Counted from the stretch's first letter, positions 1 to 10,299 are shown. The stretch: DNA of 64,000 nucleotides from Onthophagus taurus (GCF_036711975.1 NC_091968.1:8928001-8992000), one strand, 5' to 3'. The notes: generated by a model not told the origin, from the letters alone. Made by a program: numbers and translations.

Positions 1-602
1 AATTGCATTGTCTGTACTATCAAGGAAACTATTCTGCATGGCTTCCTCTAACACATCAGAACTCTTTTTGTTCCAAACAGTATTTGGAAGGACATTGGCG
101 TAGTCAGTACTTTTCTTGGTATTTGTAGTAGATGTATAATTTTCAGTAATAACACTATCAGGATCGGGTGATGGTTGTGGAGTGGAGCAAACTACAGATT
201 GAGCATATGCAGAGGGTGAACATGATGGCATACATGATGAAGACAGCAGATTAGAAAGTTTTGTATTAGTAATCAAATTCTATATTTGTTGTTGTAGTAT
301 TATTGCCTCCCTACTAGGTAATTCTCGAAGCTCTATGGCAACATACTGTCCAAAAACATCAAATGCATCCTGTTTGTTCACTTTTGAAACAATATCATAA
401 ATTCTTCAAGGGCACCCTGTACGCATGATCGTTTTTCTTTGGCTTGGCTTCTTTTGGCAGGAGGAGGTTTCGTGATCGGTGCATGAAGAACTCTTTTCTG
501 TGATGGATAGGATTGTTCACCCGATGTTGTCCTGTCAGTGTTCAAATCTGATTCTCCTTCTTCTGTATCCGTTTTGTTTTCGTCCACTGTGGGTTGTATA
601 TC
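1..602 (-). pseudogene. MADF/BESS-type accessory protein exon of a PIF/Harbinger element (partial, frameshifted)
   Basis: Read on the minus strand, an exon opens at a TTTTTAG acceptor ending at 603 and codes for an acidic, Ser/Thr-rich stretch, then a Lys/Pro-rich stretch (KPPPAKRSQAKEKR). After an apparent 1-nt frameshift near 397 it continues as a BESS-like segment (QDAFDVFGQYVAIELRELP) and a low-complexity Ser/Pro/Thr tail that runs off the window edge. PIF/Harbinger elements usually encode a transposase plus a separate MADF or Myb/SANT-type DNA-binding partner. The transposase piece that starts about 60 bp away on the opposite strand supports that reading. It could instead be a host MADF-BESS gene; the frameshift and the neighbour favour a transposon relic. 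Confidence 0.5.
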
Positions 603-666
603 CTAAAAATAATAGATAATGCTTTGAAATAAGAAACAAGTATCAGCGTTTTTATTATATTTTCAG

Positions 667-1104
667 GTGCCCTCAGCAAGTGATGAATGGAAAGAAATAG
701 AAAAAAAAATTCATGGCATATTGGAATTTTCCTAGATGTTGCGGTGCAATTGATGGTAAACACATTCAAATTAAATGCCCACCAAACAGCGGTTCATCAT
801 TTTATAATTATAAGGGCACATACAGCATAATTTTATTCGCCATGGTGGATGAGTGGTGGATGCAACTTACAGCTTCAGATACATAGATATAGGAGGAAAT
901 GGACGTACAAGCAATAGTGCAATATTCCGAGACTCAACTTTAAACATAGCCATTCAGAATAAGTTGTTAGGCTTCCCTGACAAATCAGTTATTATTGGTG
1001 ACGATGCATTTCCCTTAAGAGCAAATTTAATGAAGCCGTATAGTAAAAACAACTTATCAAATGAAGAAACCAATTCAGAGACCAATACAATTATTCGGGT
1101 TTAG
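667..1104 (+). pseudogene. PIF/Harbinger DDE transposase fragment
   Basis: After a TTTTCAG acceptor at 656-666, the plus strand encodes a Harbinger nuclease core: CCGAIDGKHIQIKCP, then SGSSFYNYKGTYSIILFAMVDE, then the YSFRYIDIGGNGRTSN-type block and an IFRDS segment (fully open from 853). The family DDE nuclease (DDE_Tnp_4-like) has its first catalytic Asp in the AIDG block and the second in the GDDAFPL block; both are visible here. The frame shifts twice: near an A-run at 700-712, and near 845-855 where a GTGGATGAGTGGTGGATG duplication sits. The C-terminal part carrying the last acidic residue is missing, because a CTAG-rich repeat starts at 1099. Not functional. Confidence 0.75.
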
Positions 1105-1440
1105 CCACACGTCTCTTAAGACGGCTAAACCCGAATGTTTCTAGTTCTAGGTCTTGTGTTAGTTCTAATGACAGTGGTAGGTAGCGCTAGTTAGCATAAG
1201 TATTCACTATGTTGCATATTTTTATTGCACTAAAACTAGAACTAACACTAGACCTTGAACTAGATACTTTCTAGTTAGGATTTAGTCGTGCATCTTCAGA
1301 TCCGAATGTTTCTAGTACTAGGTCTAGTGTTATTTCTAGTTTTAATTTTTATTTAGCATTAGATTGTGGTATATTTTTATTAAACGAAAAGTAGAACTAA
1401 TACTAGACCTAGAAACTTTCGGGTTTAGCCGTGCACCTGT
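1099..1440. repeat. CTAG-rich palindromic repeat (locus 1 of 3)
   Basis: Alternating direct and inverted copies of a motif built from ACTAGAACTAACACTAGACC with AACCCGAATGTTTCTAG and GACGGCTAAACCCG. It contains several large inverted pairs, for example 1125-1160 against 1240-1270. The same motif recurs at 11440-11760 and 43596-43665. No open frame. It looks like a palindromic MITE or satellite-derived repeat; family unknown to me. Confidence 0.6.
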
Positions 1441-1799
1441 TAAGATAGCCGAAAATTCAGGGTTATCATAAAGACGTCACCTTTTCCAAGCAAAACTTTT
1501 CCTTTGAAAAACTACGCAATGCCTGTAGTATTAATCCTTTCATATATTCGCATTACGATACGCTACTCAAGACGATTACGCTCGCAAACTTGTTTTAATG
1601 GTGCACAGCTCGAAACTGATATTCTCGCTTGCGGTCTATGACAAGTCGAAGCCTGTCCATTACCCTCACTCAGAGTTAGTGAATTTTCTCATGTTTTAAC
1701 TGCTCAAGACGAATATATTCGCCAGCAAGCGAACGTATCGTAGTACCATTCGAGTTATTTATTGATATTTACGCGTAAAAATCCATCGCCGATCTAAAC
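1441..1799. other. No recognisable gene
   Basis: About 360 bp with no convincing open frame. Two short related segments carrying ATATTCGC and CGTATCGTA words (about 1545-1580 and 1705-1745) lie in partly inverted orientation, so this may be repeat-derived. Nothing else recognised. Confidence 0.3.
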
Positions 1800-2188
1800 C
1801 ACTAACTTGCAAGGAACTTTTGGCAATATTGAAAAATAGTGATAGTCAAGAAAACTTTATTGGTCATTTAGAGGATCAGAGCGATGATGGATGAATCGAT
1901 ACCGACGAGAAAGCAAATGAAGGTAGGAATAGAAAATTTGATTCATTTTTATAAAAGTAATACGTGTATTACTGACAATTAGTGCATATTAGTGCTACTG
2001 ACACCGACGCTCAAGACACCCAGTCAAAAAATGACGGCGCAGACATTTTTGATGAAGTTGTGCCGGCAGAACCACCTACCAAAGTTGCCCGAAACAATTT
2101 TGTTTGGCAGCAAATTTTTCGTAGTATTTCGTAGATAATAATATCGAACCAGCTAAAAGAGATACTTTACGCATAATCAGAGTAATTA
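1800..2188 (+). pseudogene. piggyBac-like transposase, 5' part (split by CACTA-like element)
   Basis: Plus-strand reading gives an acidic N-terminal-looking stretch (ENFIGHLEDQSDDG, then DAQDTQSKNDGADIFDEVVP) with stops, followed by VDNNIEPAKRDTLRI. It ends exactly where the CACTA-like element begins. The clear DDE part of a piggyBac transposase resumes on the far side of that element at 5687, which is why I assign this weakly conserved piece to the same gene. The assignment rests mostly on position. Confidence 0.4.
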
Positions 2189-2919
2189 CACTAGTTTACA
2201 AAAAAAATCTCGAAGACTGGGATATTTTCTTATAACGTAGAATGTTGTGCTGATTCTGAAACTGTCTTCAGTTTTTCTCCATCACGTCCAGTTTTTGAGA
2301 TATACCCAAAAATGTGGAAAATCGTAAATTAAAAAACATCATGTTCAGTATATTTTTTATTTTGCATAGTGTGATTCTGTAGCTATATGGACATGAAAGT
2401 AGAGATCTGGACGAACATTTTGAGGTATTGATGGCATAAATCGGACACTCCGTTATTTTCCTACAGCCTAAAACAACTCAACAAAATCAATTTTTTTGGG
2501 ATTTTTCCCATTTTTCGTCAATTAACCAACCGCATCGTAACAAAAAAAAATTATATATGTACAAAAAAGTTTGCTATTCTATCCTGTAGAACAGTTAATT
2601 CTCTAAATATCGAAGCATTGGACACCATGGTCGAACGTATTTTCCCGGAGATATTGTTAATTTACGAGGATCGTGCAAAATTTCATTTTTTGCCATTTTC
2701 ACTGTATTGTTGAAAAATTATTACGAACAGTTTTTTTTAATAAAGAGGTATTTTAACTATCCCAGGCAGTAAGTATAAACATTAAATTCAATGAAATCAA
2801 TATTATTTTACCTGTTCTAAATGTTGAACATTAAACATATGAAGTAATTAAAATTTATTGGCATTCGTTGCTGGATGACATTTCTCCACTGTCACTTTTA
2901 CTGTTATAACTTCTTTTTA

Positions 2920-3075
2920 CTCTTTTACTGGATTGTATTAATTGGTCAGGAGGATTTGGTTTTGGCAGAGTTTCACTATGCACACTCGGGTTTTTGGCTG
3001 ATCTTACAAACGATACCAAACTTTTCTTTGTCTTTTTATTTATATTGTCTAGGTTTATATTACAAATTATATTAC
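2920..3075. repeat. Direct repeat, copy A (of 4405-4550)
   Basis: About 150 bp here closely matches 4405-4550 in the same orientation; both contain CTGGATTG, ATTAAT, GGTCAGGAGG, GGCTGATCTTACA and AAACTTTTCTTTG in the same order. At 4405-4550 the segment is coding on the minus strand. This copy lies beyond the gene's stop codon and is a displaced duplicate, or the edge of a second, rearranged element copy. Confidence 0.65.
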
Positions 3076-3118
3076 AGAACTTTTATGGAATTAAATTTTA
3101 TGTTTAATATATACTACT

Positions 3119-4790
3119 TTACTTATTGTTAGTATAGTGAGGGATATGATTATTTTTTGACAATTTTTTGTATGTCTTTGGGTCGATTTCTCTGATAACA
3201 CTCGAGAGATAGTCTCCCATCATCCCTGCATCCCAGTAACCTTCATAACGTCTTTCCAATGTCATTAAGTCTTGATGGAACCGCTCGCCTTGTTCGTCAC
3301 TTTCCGCTCCAAGATTGCTTGGAAAAAAATCTAAGTGCGAATGGAGAAAATGGATTTTGAGCGACATATTTGCATTTATGGCATCGTAATTGTGCAATAA
3401 GTTGGAAATTATTTCGCGATAATTCCCATCCTTATGGTTTCCTAAAAATCCATGGACGGTTTGATTGAAGCTAATCCACGCCGTTGCTTCTTTTGTTGTT
3501 AATGTTGACATGAATTCTTTGTCATTTATTAATTTTCTTATTTGGGGGCCAAAAAATATGCCTTCTTTTAGTTTAGCGTACGATAGTTGTGGAAAGAGCT
3601 GGGTGAGATATTTAAATGCTGGGCCTTCTGGATTCAACGTTTTCACAAAGTTTTTCATCAAACCCAGATTGATGTGTAGTGCAGGCAATATTACAGATGC
3701 TGGTCTCACCAGAGGCTTATTTAAGACATTGAAAGCACCAGTATCGTAATGTTCTTTAGAAGGCCAATCTTTGCGCACATAATGATGCTCTCTCGCTCGG
3801 CTATCCCACAAACAAAGAAAACAGCAATATTTTGTAAAACCGCCTTGTAAGCCAGTAACCACAGCAATTACCTGAAAATCATAGAAATGTAAGTCAATAC
3901 TTAAAAAGTAGAAGTTAGTAAATTTCTTTACTGAGGCAATTACCTTTAAATCTGCACAAACTTTCCATTCAAATGCGTTATACTGAATTAGAGTCGAAAC
4001 CTCGGATATGCGCACATATATTTCTTTAACATTGACGGCATGAGCAAGTGGAATAGTTGGTAGTGTGTTTCCATTATGAAGTAATGCTGCTTAAAGACTG
4101 TTTTTAGAGCTATCGATAAAAAGACGCCATTCACTTGGGTTATGATCTATTTTCAATTCATCAAACAATCTTTGCACGTTATTACAATAACAAATACCTT
4201 GATCTTTCGTAAAAAATTGTACAAATGCTTCGCCTCTGTTTCGATAAACAGTTACACGGGTTGTAGGGTGTAAATAATTCCATTGCTGTAAGCGGGATAA
4301 TATCAATCTTCGACAACGTCAGATTTCTAGCTAAGTCACTTAGTTCTTTCTGTGACAGTTTATGGTTTATTTTGACATCATAGTCGCTGCTAGATGAGAT
4401 ATCTTTCACTGGATTGCATTAATCGGTCAGGAGGGTTTGGTCTTAGTATAGTTTCGCTGTGCGGAATCGGCTTTTTGGCTGATCTTACATTAGGATAAAC
4501 CAAACTTTTCTTTGTTTTTTGTTTATGCCGTCTAGGTTTATGTTACAGAAATAGCAATGGGAATGATCTGATATTTGTGACCATAACATTGGAATACCAA
4601 ACTGTAAATGAGATGTAGATTCACCTGCCATCCATCTATTCAAAGTTATACCGCAATTCGGACATACGAAGCTGGGTATCCAGGGTTTGTCTAAAGTCAT
4701 CCCAATAATGTATTGTCCGCAAATAAAAAAGAACAAATCAGGATTGTTCTTGCATTCAAATCTTCTGCTGCTGCTAGCCATTATCCACAA
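3119..4790 (-). pseudogene. Transposase-like gene of the CACTA-like element (spliced, frameshifted)
   Basis: Read on the minus strand. The N-terminal module (4776 to about 4500) starts MASSSRRFECKNNPDLFF and has paired cysteines (FVCPNCG, HCYFCNI) suggesting a zinc-binding domain. A frameshifted middle part lies at about 4500-4090 (KLSQKELSDLARNL; EAFVQFFTKDQG). The C-terminal part spans 4015 to 3119. A canonical 72-nt intron (GTAATT...TTTTCAG, 3943 to 3872) lies in it; the track-style continuous reading through it is fortuitous. Past the intron come GLQGGFTKYCCFLCLWDSR and the block GAESDEQGERFHQD, typical of a multi-copy arthropod ORF family. Frameshifts occur near 4510 and 4240, so this copy is inactive. 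I do not know a validated function; transposase is inferred from the inverted repeats. Confidence 0.6.
4405..4550. repeat. Direct repeat, copy B (of 2920-3075)
   Basis: Coding copy of the internal duplication in the CACTA-like element; on the minus strand it encodes the RSAKKPIPHSETILRPNPPD segment of the transposase-like protein. See the 2920-3075 entry. Confidence 0.6.
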
Positions 4791-5686
4791 AACTTTTACA
4801 ACACTTTGCTATTTTCTTAAACGAAGGATCACTGAGGTGTCTCAGGAAGAACTAAATATTATGACAATATATTCTCCTTTTATAAAAAAATATTTCAAAA
4901 AAAGACTGTTTAGCAGAACAAGGTTCTAATATATAAAGAAGTGGAGTTATTAAAAGTACTTTTTCACAGAAAGTGATTGTTTTTTAACAATCAGAATTTC
5001 TTTTGCCAAAAAAGGTCTAACAGTTTGTTTGTTGTATTTAAAAAATAATCATATTTATTTCAGTGAATTTAATGTTTATACTTAGTGCCTGGAAGAATCA
5101 AAACACCTCTTTATTTAAAAAAATTGTTCGTAATAATGTTTCAATAATACAGTGAAAATGGCAAAAAATGAAATTTTGTACGATTGTCGTAAATTAACGA
5201 TATCTCCGGTAAAATCTATTCGACCATAGTGTCTAATGCTTCGAAATTTAGAGAATTAAATGTTCTACAGGATAGAATAGCTAACTTTTTTGTTCATGTA
5301 TAATTCTTTTTCGTTACGGTGCGATTAAGTGATAAAAAAATGGGAAAAATGCCAAAAAATTTGATTTTGTTGAGTTGTTTTAGGCTGTAGCAAAAAAACG
5401 AAGACTCCGATTTATGCCATCAATACCTCATAATATTCGTCAGGATCTCTACTTTCATGTCCATATAGCTACAGAAACACACTATGCAAAATAAAAAATA
5501 TACTGAACATGAACCGTTGTTATTTTTTTAAATTTACGATTTTCCACATTTTTTGGTATATCTCGAAAACTGGACGTGATGGAGAAAAACTGAAAACAGT
5601 TTCAGAATCAGCACAACATTCTACGGTTTAAAAAAATATCGCAATCTTCGAGGAAAAAATTGATTAAAATTTGTAAACTAGTGTTA

Positions 5687-6215
5687 TTGATCACTTGACA
5701 ACGTTCAAAAATAGTTTTTATCCTTTCTAAAAGTTATGTATTGATGAAAGCCTCATAGTACAAGGGCAGAGTTTTCTTTAAACAATACATCCCATCGAAG
5801 CGACATCGATTTGGAATAAAATTTTTCATGCTTTGCGGTTGCGCAACTACAAATGTGGTAACGACTTGAGTAGAATATCTTGGAAAATCTGGGCATGACC
5901 CTAATGACTTCCTACTTGAACAGAGGTTATACCCTATTTTTTAATCACTGGTATACGAGTCCAACATTATTTTCTTATCTTCATGGTTTCAAAACAAATA
6001 CTTGTGGGAGAGTCCAGGAAACATATACCCAATCTTGCGCAAAAACTACAGTCAGGACAGGTCATAAATAAACGTGAGGTTCGCGTGCTGACAAGTTGCT
6101 TTAGAGCAGAAGTGGGATACTGGAAAAATTGACCATCGTACAGGAGACAGAATTCAAATCCAAGTTGTATACTTGAAAATGAGATCTGTTGACAAATCAG
6201 ACATGGTGCAGGTAC
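5687..6215 (+). pseudogene. piggyBac-like transposase, 3' part
   Basis: Across frameshifts the plus strand encodes LCIDESLIVQGQSF (first catalytic Asp block), QYIPSKRHRFGIKFF, then YLNRGYTLFFNHWYTSPTLFSYL (5920-5985, second Asp region, here NHWYT where the family has DNWYT). It continues with GEVRVLTS-type and TGKIDHRTGD-type blocks and ends near the VDKSDM motif at 6187-6205. The order matches the DDE_Tnp_1_7 domain. The Asn in place of the second Asp, plus several stops and frameshifts, mean it is dead. The 5' part lies beyond the CACTA-like insertion at 2189-5683. Confidence 0.75.
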
Positions 6216-6648
6216 AAGAAAATATTTTTTCATCTTTTGGTGTGTTGGTTCAAGGTGTTGTACTGGTTGAACATGGAATGTATACAAGCCATGAGTACGC
6301 AATGTTCTCCATACTTTTACATGAGGAACACCAAGACGAGCAGAAAGTCTTCTTGTACTAGTAGATGGACTGCGTTCTACCGGCTGAAGAATTTGTTCAA
6401 CTTCATTCAGAGTTTGCACACCTGCACGGTGAGAATTAATACTTGTACTTGGAACAGCACCGGTTTCATGTAATCTGTTGAATGTGCGAGTAAATGCTCT
6501 TGAATCTGGTATCTCGGTTAGGAAATCGTCTCCTATAGTCACGACGAGTATCACGTGCATTTCCATTGTAAAAACCGTAACAAAACACCATATCTGCATA
6601 TTTTGCATGAGTCAATATGTGTGGCATTATCAACAAGCTAATCGACAC
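6216..6648 (-). pseudogene. Mariner-type transposase N-terminal (HTH) fragment
   Basis: The minus strand reads YADMVFCYGFYNGNARDTRRDYRRRFPNRDT, then after a frameshift IPDSRAFTRTFNRLHETGAVPSTSINSHRAGVQ, then RSPSTSTRRLSARLGVPHVKVWRTLRTHGLYTFHVQPVQHLEP. This is the two-helix-turn-helix N-terminal region of a multi-copy insect mariner-like transposase family (DUF4817-type start). The DDE domain is absent, and the fragment abuts the piggyBac relic at about 6216. Fragment only. Confidence 0.7.
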
Positions 6649-7157
6649 GTCAACCAGATAATGTTAAATGTTAAACATTGACAAATGACTGTTTCACAAT
6701 AGCCGTGCGTGATATCAATTTATGCATTAACTGGCTGGATATCAGTTACCTTTGAGAATTGAGCACATATTTATTAAGAACTTTTCTGCTTAAAATGAAC
6801 AAATCTATAATATATTAAAGTATATATCAAAGGGATGAAATTCTCCATATTTCTCAAGAATTAAATAATAAAAATGGAAAAAGTAAAAACTTTTTGTGAG
6901 AAATAACAAAATACTTAATTTATTTCAATAAATAGACATGTTTCGAAACAAATGTTTCATCTTCAGTACCTGTTTTAAGAGAAAAAGGATAAAATTAAGA
7001 AAGTCTAAACGGAACGACAAATATATATATTATATATAATATATATAATGTTTTTGCGAACACCCCTTGCCATAAGTTAATTTCCAAGAAATTTAAGGAT
7101 TTAATTTAATTTAGTAAAAATTTTTTAGAAGTATTTACTTTTTAAGAAAAATAACTA

Positions 7158-9021
7158 CACTCAGTTCCAAAAAAAGTGACACACTTGATTTTTGACCTAA
7201 TTTTAATAACTTATATTTTTTAAACCAGTGGGCCGATTTTTATTATTTTTTTATTTCTTGGTAGCCAATTCCTTTGTCTTTCAAAAAAAAATTAAAAAGG
7301 CGGAAATTTTTTCAATGACTCTAGGATGGTAGTAGAAAAACTAGAACCATGTTTTTTTCTTAATTTTTGACTCACCCTGTGTATTAATCAAGTAATGGTA
7401 TAGAAAGTGCTTACACCCTATATGAAAGACGTTTCTTTTCCTTTTCCTTTTTTTTAAATCCCACAGATTTAAGAAGTATGATCACATTGTCAAACAATTG
7501 ACGTTGCCATAGCAATTAATTTGTCGTTGTGTCATTAATTAACTACAAAAAAGTTTTGTAGTGATTAAAATTACATGAAATGCCTCAAATAAATCCAGAA
7601 CAAGTAGCAAGATTAGTTGCTTTAGTAAACGATCGTGCAGTGGGAGTCCATGAAGCAACTGCTTGTAGAGCAATCCGCAAGTACGAACAAACAGGAAGCA
7701 CTGCTCGGAAGGTGGGTTCTGGTCGCCCTAGAAAAACGTCTCCAAGAGATGATCGTTTCTTGAGATTGCGGATTTTACGGAATCGATCAAACACTGCGTT
7801 AAATGTTCAGCAAGATCTTCGCCAAATTCGTGGTGTTGCAATAAGTAAGCAGACGGTATGTAGACGTCTAAAAGAAGTTAATTTAAAAGCTAGGAAACCT
7901 GCAAAAGGTCCTAAATTATTGCCCGAACATCGTACTGCTAGAAGAAATTTTGTTCAAAATTATGGAGAATGGAATATTCCTGAATGGTCGAATGTCTTGT
8001 TTACGGACGAGTCAAGGTTTTGCCTTAACATGGTGGATGGAAGAAAAAGAGTGTGGAGAAGGACTGGTGAAATGTTTAATCAGAATTTAATAACAGAACG
8101 CGAAAGTTTTAATGGTGGGTCGGTTATGGTGTGGGGAGGGATGTCAATGAATGGAAAGACACCCCTTCATGTTTTTCCGGTGAGGCGGTCGATGACGGCC
8201 CAAATTTACATTGACATTATACAACATTATATCTTACCTCATGCAGAGTTAGTGGGCAATAATTTTATATTGATGACCACACACCGCAGTAATAGTGCGA
8301 AACTTCTTAGAAGGTACGGGTATCACCAAATTACAGTGGCCTGCGAGAAGCCCCGATATTGAACATTTGTGGGATGAATTAGGGAGAAGGGTACGTTCTC
8401 GCGAGAGGCCTTAGGAATGCCTCGCAGAAATAGCAGATGCGTTAGTGGAAGAATGGGATCGTATACCAATGGAAACGATAAGAAACCTAATTTCCAGTAT
8501 GCCGCTTAGATTAGAAACTCTTAGAGTTGCTAGGGGAGGCAATACACGGTATTAAGCAGTTATCCCAGTTTATAATTTAGTGTTTAATAAAACTTTTTTT
8601 TAAATTCGTATCATTTTATTTCACTAGAAAACTGTTTTTCCATAAATTCAGAAAGTTGGCAATATGCAAGGTTTCAACAAAAAAGCTTCAATTCGGACAA
8701 TTTTAGAGATAAATTAATGAATAAAAAAACAAAATGCTCATAAAAGAAACGTCTTTCATATAGGGTGTAAGCACTTTTTATACCATTATTTGATTAATAC
8801 ACAGGGTGAGTCAACAATTAGGAAAAAAACATGGTTCCAGTTTTTCCACTACCATCCAGGAGTCATTGAAAAAATTTCCACCTTTTTAATTTTTTTTTAA
8901 GACAAAGGAATTGGCTACCAAAAAATAAAAAAATAATAAAAATCGGCCCACTGGTTTAAAAAATACAAGATATTAAAATTAGGTCAAAAATCAAGTGCGT
9001 CACTTTTTTTGGAACTGAGTG
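7158..9021 (+). mobile_element. Tc1-like element with ~290-bp inverted repeats, TA target duplication
   Basis: Both ends start CACTCAGTTCC and are flanked by TA (7156-7157, 9022-9023). The inverted arms run about 7158-7450 and 8735-9021 and include the block TATGAAAGACGTTTC. The interior holds a transposase gene at 7580-8554. TA flanks and gene content place it in Tc1/mariner. The long arms are unusual for classical Tc1 but known in the superfamily. Confidence 0.85.
7580..8554 (+). pseudogene. Tc1-like transposase, near full length, frameshifted
   Basis: The frame is open from ATG 7580 to about 8280 and continues in shifted frames to a TAA at about 8552. The N-terminal part has helix-turn-helix content (HEATACRAIRKYEQTGST, GSGRPRKTSPRDD, a GRPR-type hook). 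A second HTH follows (ISKQTVCRRLKEVNLKARKP), then the DDE domain: VLFTDESRFCLN (first Asp), GGSVMVWGGMS, and a damaged second acidic block near 8272 where the DDN-type motif reads MTTHRSN. After a frameshift near 8275 the PDIEHLWDELGRRV block (DD34E-type last Glu) is found. About 325 codons, the usual Tc1 length. The break near the second catalytic residue implies it is inactive. Confidence 0.8.
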
Positions 9022-9246
9022 TATATTGAAATAAATTAAGTATTTTGTTATTTCTCACAAAAAGTTTTTACTTTTTCCATTTTTATTATAAAGTATATAC
9101 CACTCCTCATGAAACACCTGTATGTGCGCCCCATGTCATGCTGCACTTTGTATGTGTTCCCCACGTCGTAAATTAATGTATACGTAAAAAATAGCGCTTA
9201 TAAATACTTATTTTGTTATATTTTATAATAAATTTATTATTACAAC

Positions 9247-10299
9247 TCAATTAATATATAAATTATAAATTCCAGCTTCCCCCTGACAACAAAATATGCA
9301 TTCATTTGTAATTGAGTGAAATAATTCAAATTTGAATTTCCAATGAAACCCCGTTATAGGAAACATTCGAAACAAATCCATATTAAAAGTACAATTTTCT
9401 CCACGGAAAGTTCTCTGTAATTTTTATAACAATTCTTATCTAATCATTATACAGGGTGTATCAAGTATGAGTAGAAAAAAATTGAGGAGTCTCCTCTTTC
9501 TGAATAAAAAGTTCTTATAACACAATGTCCCATTCTGCAGGCTTTGCTTTGCAATTTGTAATTTGTTTCTAGTTTTGTTGTTTTTAATACAATAAGCAAG
9601 TTTATTTATTAAAACCTAAATTTTTGTAAATTTTCACATTAAAGCTATATACATAAGGAGAGCCTGCTTGGCATTCTTTATACAGCAGTACTTAAACTTT
9701 CAAACCCTTAACTTTATCGTATCATATCTTAAGAATGGAACATTGTGTTATAAGAATTTTTTATTCGCAAAAAGGGGACCTAACCCTTCAAATTTTTTCT
9801 ACTCATACTTAATACACCCTGTATTTAAAGAAATAACTTACTTTAATAATTGGACAATTTAATGGAGGTTTTAAACATGATACAAAAGGGGCGAAAAAAG
9901 TATTAGCTGCGTTACAAAGTTTACAAGCATTCTTCGTGTACAAACTTGTAAATTTAGTACATGTATCCGGGGCTTCTTTTGAGGCGCATCGTTCTAAGCT
10001 CACCCTTAAATTTGCATCTTCAGAGATGTTTCTAGTCACATCGACTCGATAACTAACCAAAAAATTTTTGTGGGCGTCGTTAATTATTTTCACACTTTTC
10101 AGTTGAATTGGAGCTTTACTAAAACCAGGGCAAGTTTTGATTTCGTTGATGTAAAGTTGTATTTTCTAATAAAATAAGTTATAATTAAGAGAAATTGGGA
10201 CGATTTTGATGTTTAACTTACACTTTTACCATCAATTTTGGGTGAAATAACCAAAATAAAAATGATAAGTAAGTTTATCATCTTTGAAAGCATTTTCAT
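9247..10299 (-). CDS. Small secreted ML/DUF1091-like protein (3 exons)
   Basis: Three minus-strand exons, 10299-10222, 10165-9842 and 9414-9247, join in phase 0 through GT-AG introns to give 189 aa and a TGA stop. Residues 1-25 are a signal peptide (basic start, then a Leu/Ile-rich core). The mature part is rich in Cys (about a dozen), with TCPGFSK, ERCASKEAPDTCTKF, CKLCNAANTFF and CLKPPLNCPIIK, and exon 3 ends in GFHWKFKFELF and a CIFCC cluster. The pattern resembles insect secreted proteins of the DUF1091/MD-2-related lipid-recognition type, so binding of a small lipid or pheromone-like ligand outside the cell is possible but unproven. Intron 2 (9415-9841) contains a MITE. Same strand as Nup155, starting 335 bp beyond its stop. 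Gene model fairly secure, family less so. Confidence 0.7.
9452..9821. mobile_element. MITE, Tc1/mariner type (CAGGGTGTATCAAG ends, TA flanks)
   Basis: Inverted ends reading CAGGGTGTATCAAGTATGAG at 9452 and its diverged complement ending at 9821, each flanked by TA (9450-9451, 9822-9823). 370 bp, no ORF of its own. The arms extend through the AGTAGAAAAAA and TTATAACACAATG blocks. It lies wholly inside intron 2 of the secreted-protein gene. Confidence 0.85.

Larger units (their letters stand above)
2189..5683 (-). mobile_element. CACTA-like DNA transposon with ~0.6-kb terminal inverted repeats
   Basis: The left arm (2189 to about 2810) and right arm (about 5050 to 5683) are long, diverged inverted copies of each other. 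Shared landmarks are the blocks reading CATCACGTCCAGTTTT, TATGGACATGAAAGTAGAG and GGCATAAATCGGA. Both outer ends begin CACTAGTTTACAA, and the element is flanked by a TTA trinucleotide (2186-2188 and 5684-5686). A CACTA start with a 3-bp target duplication is the signature of CACTA/EnSpm-type elements. The interior carries a minus-strand gene of a widespread arthropod transposase-like family. The element interrupts a piggyBac pseudogene. Superfamily assignment is inference: TTA is short, and I cannot compare the protein with known CACTA transposases here. Confidence 0.65.
6866..9088. mobile_element. Fold-back repeat interrupted by a Tc1-like element
   Basis: About 65 bp at 6866-6930 (AATAAAAATGGAAAAAGTAA onward) is an almost exact inverted copy of 9024-9088. 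Removing the Tc1-like element 7158-9021 leaves a short element of a few hundred bp with these inverted ends. Next to the left arm, on the minus strand at 6931-6972, sits a hammerhead-like motif also seen in the fold-back element at 25188-25720. Non-autonomous; superfamily uncertain. Confidence 0.55.

Noticed and set aside
2875..3132. 85-codon plus-strand hydrophobic ORF
   Set aside because: Antisense to the duplicated transposase segment in the CACTA-like element; composition reflects that.
3119..4015. Single uninterrupted 298-codon ORF as the real protein
   Set aside because: A 72-nt GT-AG intron (3943-3872) lies inside; splicing restores the continuous CADLK-VIAVV block, so the in-frame read-through is fortuitous.
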